Shown here piece by piece: positions 11,958-15,279 of a stretch of DNA of 15,279 nt. Position numbers and translations under genes: made by a program. The notes below the pieces were generated by a model, which did not search any database, was not told the DNA's origin, and saw only the letters and a program-made list of their open reading frames with translations. Within the stretch, counting starts at the first letter, position 1. Every line of letters starts with the position of its first letter. The DNA is from Treponema sp. (lineage in GTDB: Bacteria > Spirochaetota > Spirochaetia > Treponematales > Breznakiellaceae), in NCBI GenBank assembly GCA_031258265.1, contig JAIRNB010000022.1:1-15279 (forward strand), written 5' to 3'.

Positions 11958-14135
11958 ATGAAGATCGGTATTAAGCTGGTGGTTATTATTAGTATCTTCA
12001 ACATTATTGGCATCGGTCTTTTAGCCGGCGTTACTCTAATCCTGTCGCAGCGGGAAATCGTGCATCTGGCCGAGGGACAGGCGGAAAACCTTGCCCGGCA
12101 GGGCGGAGAAAAAATAAAAGAATGGCTTGGCGGGTATATGGACACGGCGAGAACCCTGGCCCAGGTCATGGAAGCTTACAAAGATATACCGGCGGAGGAC
12201 AGGCGGGGGTATTTCGATTTGATGCTGAAGCAGACAATCACCGCAAACCCCGAGCTTCTCACCGTTTTTTCCAACTGGGGACCCAATCTATTGGACGGCA
12301 TGGATGCGGATTATGTAAACAGCCCCGGAACGGATCAGACCGGACAGTATATACCAATCTGGGGGCTGGGTCCCGAAGGACCATACGTGACGCCCATAGT
12401 AGGTTTTGGTTGGGACCTGATCATCCAAACCGGGCTTTTCAGGGAATACGTCCTCGATCCGTATTTATACCTCCTTGGGGACACAAACTTCCTGATAACC
12501 ACCTTTGGCGTTCCTGTAAGGGACAACGGCGAGGTTGTCGGGTATGTGGGCGGCAGTATTGAGTTATCAACTATCCAGGCCATAGCCGATGAGATTAAAC
12601 CTTTTGGGGACGGCTTTGCGCTGGTCTTCAGCGACGTGGGTATAATTGCCGCCCATACCGATCCAAGCCGGCTAGGGAAAAACATGCAGGAGTCGGAGGG
12701 CGATACCTTTGGGCCCTTTCTTGGTACCATGGTTGACGCGATTGATAAAGGAACCGCCGTTTCCTTCTCATACCGCCCTCCCCATTCAAAAACGGTTATT
12801 CAGTATTATTCGATGCCCTTTGCCGTTGGACGATCCACTCCCCCCTGGACGCTGGTGGTCGGCGTTTCACGCAGTACGATCATGGCCCCCCTTTACCGGA
12901 TGATCGGTATATGTATTATCATTGGGGGCCTTACCATTATCCTTATGTCCGTAGGGGTAATTTTTACCGCGCGTTCCATAAGCCGCCCCATTGCCTATAC
13001 CATGACGGTTCTCAAAGATATTTCCGATGGGGACCTGACTAAAGAAATCACCGTACACTCCCGCGATGAACTAGGCGATCTTGCCCGTTACTTGAATTTC
13101 ACAATAGACAAAATAAAAGAGCTTGTCTTATCTATCAGGAAAGAGGTGGGCATACTTTCGCAAACCGGCCTGGAGCTTGCGGGAAATATTACAAAAACCG
13201 TCATATCAATCGACGAGATAAACACCAATATTCATAACATCACGTCCCAAAGCGAAAAACAGGAGACAAGCGTTAAAGATACCGGAGAAATCATGGGGGA
13301 GGTCGCTAAAAACATCGAAACCCTGAATGACCAGGTACAGAACCAGACGAACTGCGTAAGCCAATCCTCCTCGGCGGTGGAAGAGATGCTGGCAAATATA
13401 CGGAGCGTAACCCAGACCCTTATGAGCAACGAGGGAAACATAACCGGGCTTGCGGAAGCGTCCGAAATAGGACGGGCCGGCTTACAGGAGGTATCCGGTG
13501 ACATTAAGGAGATAGCCAGGGAATCGGCGGGACTTTTGGAGATAAATTCGCTGATGCAGAACATAGCAAGCCAGACAAACCTGTTAAGTATGAACGCGGC
13601 GATAGAAGCGGCCCATGCGGGGGAAGCGGGGAAGGGATTCGCCGTGGTGGCGGACGAGATACGAAAACTGGCGGAGTCCTCAGCCGAACAGTCTAAAACC
13701 ATAAGCGGGGTATTAAAAAAAATAAAAGACGCTATCGACAAAATAACGAGGTCCACGGAGGGGGTATTGCTGAAATTCGAGGCCATAAGCGAAGGGGTAA
13801 GAAAAGTAACGAATCAGGAAACGAGCGTCCGCAGCGCCATGGAAGAGCAGGGCGCGGGGAGCAAGAGCATATTAGAATCCATAAGCAGTCTGAATGAAAT
13901 ATCGGGCGAGGTTACGGAAAGCGCCCGGACAATGGGGGGCCGAAGCCAGGAGGTAATCAAGGAAAGCGGGGCCCTTAAAGTGATAACGAAGGAGATAAGC
14001 GAGGGTATGCGGGAGATGGCGGCGGGGGTAGAACAGATAAGCACGGCGGTAAAGCGGGTGGATGATATAAGCGTGGAAAACAAAAAACAAATAGAAGTGC
14101 TTATCGGGCAGGTATCGAAGTTTAGAGTCGAGTGA
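11958..14135 (+). CDS. Methyl-accepting chemotaxis protein 2 (Cache-type sensor, HAMP, signalling domain)
   Basis: A 725-residue chemoreceptor of exactly the same length as chemoreceptor 1, with which it aligns in register almost without gaps. Order: membrane segment 1 (7-29); extracytoplasmic sensor (about 32-312); membrane segment 2 (315-337, MIGICIIIGGLTIILMS); HAMP (338-392); and coiled-coil signalling domain to a KFRVE end. In the sensor the N-terminal third resembles receptor 1 (GTDQTGQY), but the middle differs: QYIPIWGLGPEGPYVTPIVG replaces the WYSRR stretch, so a different ligand is likely. The tip NIASQTNLLSMNAAIEAAHAG through FAVVADEIRKLAESS is identical to receptor 1 in residues 535-575, but its codons differ, so this is not recent gene conversion. 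Codon choice changes within the gene (see findings). The ATG has GAGG about nine bases upstream (11948-11951). No CheR pentapeptide. Confidence 0.92.
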   Translation: MKIGIKLVVIISIFNIIGIGLLAGVTLILSQREIVHLAEGQAENLARQGGEKIKEWLGGYMDTARTLAQVMEAYKDIPAEDRRGYFDLMLKQTITANPELLTVFSNWGPNLLDGMDADYVNSPGTDQTGQYIPIWGLGPEGPYVTPIVGFGWDLIIQTGLFREYVLDPYLYLLGDTNFLITTFGVPVRDNGEVVGYVGGSIELSTIQAIADEIKPFGDGFALVFSDVGIIAAHTDPSRLGKNMQESEGDTFGPFLGTMVDAIDKGTAVSFSYRPPHSKTVIQYYSMPFAVGRSTPPWTLVVGVSRSTIMAPLYRMIGICIIIGGLTIILMSVGVIFTARSISRPIAYTMTVLKDISDGDLTKEITVHSRDELGDLARYLNFTIDKIKELVLSIRKEVGILSQTGLELAGNITKTVISIDEINTNIHNITSQSEKQETSVKDTGEIMGEVAKNIETLNDQVQNQTNCVSQSSSAVEEMLANIRSVTQTLMSNEGNITGLAEASEIGRAGLQEVSGDIKEIARESAGLLEINSLMQNIASQTNLLSMNAAIEAAHAGEAGKGFAVVADEIRKLAESSAEQSKTISGVLKKIKDAIDKITRSTEGVLLKFEAISEGVRKVTNQETSVRSAMEEQGAGSKSILESISSLNEISGEVTESARTMGGRSQEVIKESGALKVITKEISEGMREMAAGVEQISTAVKRVDDISVENKKQIEVLIGQVSKFRVE

Positions 14136-14138
14136 TCC

Positions 14139-14154
14139 GGGCAGGAAGCCCTTT
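14139..14154 (+). terminator. Weak hairpin in the 17-base convergent gap
   Basis: GGGC at 14139-14142 and GCCC at 14148-14151 flank a five-base loop, followed by TTT. It fills the entire gap between the stops of chemoreceptor 2 (14135) and the kinase-like gene (14153). Only four GC pairs and three T make it a poor terminator; the two genes probably read into each other. Confidence 0.3.
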
Positions 14155-14803
14155 AGATGCCGGATACGGATATAATACTAAGGGCCAGCCCCACCGCCAG
14201 GGGAAGGGCAAGGTTATCGTAATCTTCCAAAGGCAGGGCCTCCGTTACCATGGCGGTTAAAGCCGCCGCCAGGGCAATACGGTAGTCATGGGAAACCCCG
14301 TGGGCCGCGATCAACACGGCAAAAAAGCAAGCCGCGCAGCCCTCCACGCTTTTACCCCGGAGAAAGGCGGGCCGCAGGCGGCCAAACAGTTTTCCAATAA
14401 GGCTGGCAAAACCATCTCCAAAGGCCAGGGCGTAAATGGCGATAGAGGCCGCCGGAGAGGGGTACATAAGCAGGGCTAACAAGGCCCCCAGCCCCAGAGT
14501 TACCGGCCCCAGCACAAAACGTCCCCGGTCCCGGGAGCGGGAAGCCATGCCGGTAAGAAAAGACACCAGGGGTACGCTGAACCCCGCCAAGCGGAGGCTT
14601 TCCATCTTAATATAACCCAGGACCCCCGCCAAAAGCAGGGCCACCGTTGCGGGGTAGTTCAGCCCCGCCAAAAGGGGGCTCAGCCCGATAAGAAAATGTA
14701 GTGACTTTCTAAGAATTTCGGTCTTAAATTCGCCAAGGCCTTCCGCCGCCCAAACGCCGCGAAAAAAAGGTATACCCCTTAACCGAAGGCTTAAATCACT
14801 CAT
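14153..14803 (-). CDS. CTP-dependent lipid kinase family membrane protein (dolichol/phytol/phosphatidate kinase-like)
   Basis: A 216-residue polytopic membrane protein with about six hydrophobic segments. It resembles the SEC59/DGK1/VTE5 group of CTP-dependent kinases that phosphorylate lipid alcohols or diacylglycerol. Motifs: EILRKSLHFLIGL (29-41), where RK...H is family-typical; AFGDGFASLIGKLFG (127-141) with D130; RGKSVEGC (149-156) with K151 and E154; and EALPLEDYDNLALPL (188-202) with D196 and N197. The bacterial function is not established; a role in isoprenoid or phytol-like lipid recycling is a guess from family knowledge. The ATG at 14803 has no ribosome site; a sigma-54-type promoter ends almost on top of it, implying a leaderless or near-leaderless message. 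No other usual start codon follows before the first motif. TAA stop 14153-14155. Confidence 0.82.
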   Translation of the reverse strand: MSDLSLRLRGIPFFRGVWAAEGLGEFKTEILRKSLHFLIGLSPLLAGLNYPATVALLLAGVLGYIKMESLRLAGFSVPLVSFLTGMASRSRDRGRFVLGPVTLGLGALLALLMYPSPAASIAIYALAFGDGFASLIGKLFGRLRPAFLRGKSVEGCAACFFAVLIAAHGVSHDYRIALAAALTAMVTEALPLEDYDNLALPLAVGLALSIISVSGI

Positions 14804-14814
14804 ACTATTTTAAT

Positions 14815-14830
14815 AGCAAATTCCGTGCCA
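14815..14830 (-). promoter_or_regulatory. Perfect sigma-54 (RpoN) -24/-12 promoter
   Basis: On the minus strand TGGCAC (14830-14825), five bases, then TTGCT (14819-14815) matches the sigma-54 consensus TGGCAC-N5-TTGCA/T with no mismatch and the correct spacing, 12 bases from the second G (14828) to the C (14816). The predicted transcription start is 14804, one base before ATG 14803. Sigma-54 needs an AAA+ activator, whose upstream binding site I cannot recognise. Confidence 0.7.
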
Positions 14831-15279
14831 AGTTAAAAATCACCCGCCAAACCGCGCCCGCCTTTGGCTAATTCCTTATAATACAAAGAATTAAAATACA
14901 AAGCCTGCCGGGGAGAGCCGCGGAAGGCCCCGGGAGTCTATTTTTTTAGACATATAAAATTCCGGAATTACTATGCCCGTATTCCAGCGGCGCAGCACAC
15001 ACGACGCGCGTTGACCAGCAATTCTCATTTTAGAAAAATGATAAAGTTCAACCGAAAAATGGGCAAATTGTTGACCCTCCCCCGATAGTAGACGGCTATT
15101 TCAATGACAATTTGTCCATTTTTTACCTTGATTTCCCCTTTCTTACAGCTGTTCGAGGGAACTATGAGGCAAAAGACGCCTCAAAAAGGCGGCACGGGGT
15201 AAAAACAGGAAAAGAAGAGACACAGAAAAGCGCCCGCAAGGGCGTTATTCAGAAGAATCAGCGTGTCCTGGCGCAAATA
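14831..15279. other. Right-edge region without a convincing gene; repeats
   Basis: No reading frame with a good start and ribosome site is seen. Structures: a direct repeat ATACAAAG at 14881-14888 and 14896-14903; a GTCTA/TAGAC hairpin at 14936-14951 with a T6 loop; a perfect palindrome AATTCCGGAATT at 14958-14969; and an imperfect 17-base inverted repeat, AAAAATGGGCAAATTGT at 15055-15071 against 15107-15123 (one G/A difference), loop of 35, ending in T6. A frame open from 15034 to the edge gives a Lys/Arg-rich peptide but has only a weak TTG (15112) as start, so I do not call it. Base content shifts to AT-rich here. Confidence 0.4.

Noticed and set aside
15034..15279. Open frame running off the right edge giving a Lys/Arg-rich peptide
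   Set aside because: There is no ATG or GTG, no ribosome site and no recognised motif; it passes straight through an inverted repeat. It cannot be judged without the sequence beyond the window.

Overview
The window looks like a moderately GC-rich (my impression, not computed) chromosomal piece of a spirochaete, most likely a Treponema of the gut (for example termite-gut) type. The clues are a long-form serine hydroxymethyltransferase with the extra internal segment seen in treponemes, two large methyl-accepting chemotaxis proteins of a kind abundant in these bacteria, a YibE/F membrane protein, and a perfect sigma-54 promoter. The genus is an inference from protein families; there is no rRNA in the window to confirm it.

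Layout. 1-390: non-coding, with three short hairpins and then a good promoter. 332-1087 (+): a PIN-domain toxin-like gene, preceded by a 20-codon ORF that overlaps its start codon and followed by an overlapping 72-residue partner; this is a probable small toxin-antitoxin-like module. 1088-1287: hairpin-rich convergent spacer. 1288-4870 (-): three genes read leftwards, a secreted alkaline phosphatase, an AT-rich class III nucleotidyl-cyclase-like protein, and a YibE/F transporter-like membrane protein, with hairpins between them. 5164-6955 (+): a two-gene overlapping operon, a NusG-domain-II membrane protein followed by a fusion of a Gx-transporter (Hpre_diP_synt_I) domain with a second membrane domain resembling an ECF transporter T-component. 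This resembles the EetA, EetB and FmnA parts of flavin-based extracellular electron transfer loci and is the most interesting feature here. 7107-7541 (+): a small lipoprotein, enclosed by two strong terminators.

7729-11581 (-): serine hydroxymethyltransferase (glyA) followed by chemoreceptor 1. 11582-11957: promoter of glyA plus a block of very GC-rich hairpins. 11958-14135 (+): chemoreceptor 2, exactly the same length as chemoreceptor 1 (725 residues) and aligned in register, but with a very different sensor domain and a sharp change in codon choice inside the gene. 14153-14803 (-): a dolichol/phytol/phosphatidate-kinase-like CTP-dependent membrane kinase, read from a textbook sigma-54 promoter whose predicted start site is next to the ATG. 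14831-15279: no convincing gene; several inverted repeats.

Apart from the NusG-II/Gx operon and the PIN module, the genes look like independent transcription units: convergent and divergent pairs separated by terminators. Functions are assigned by recognising family motifs by eye; no database search was possible.
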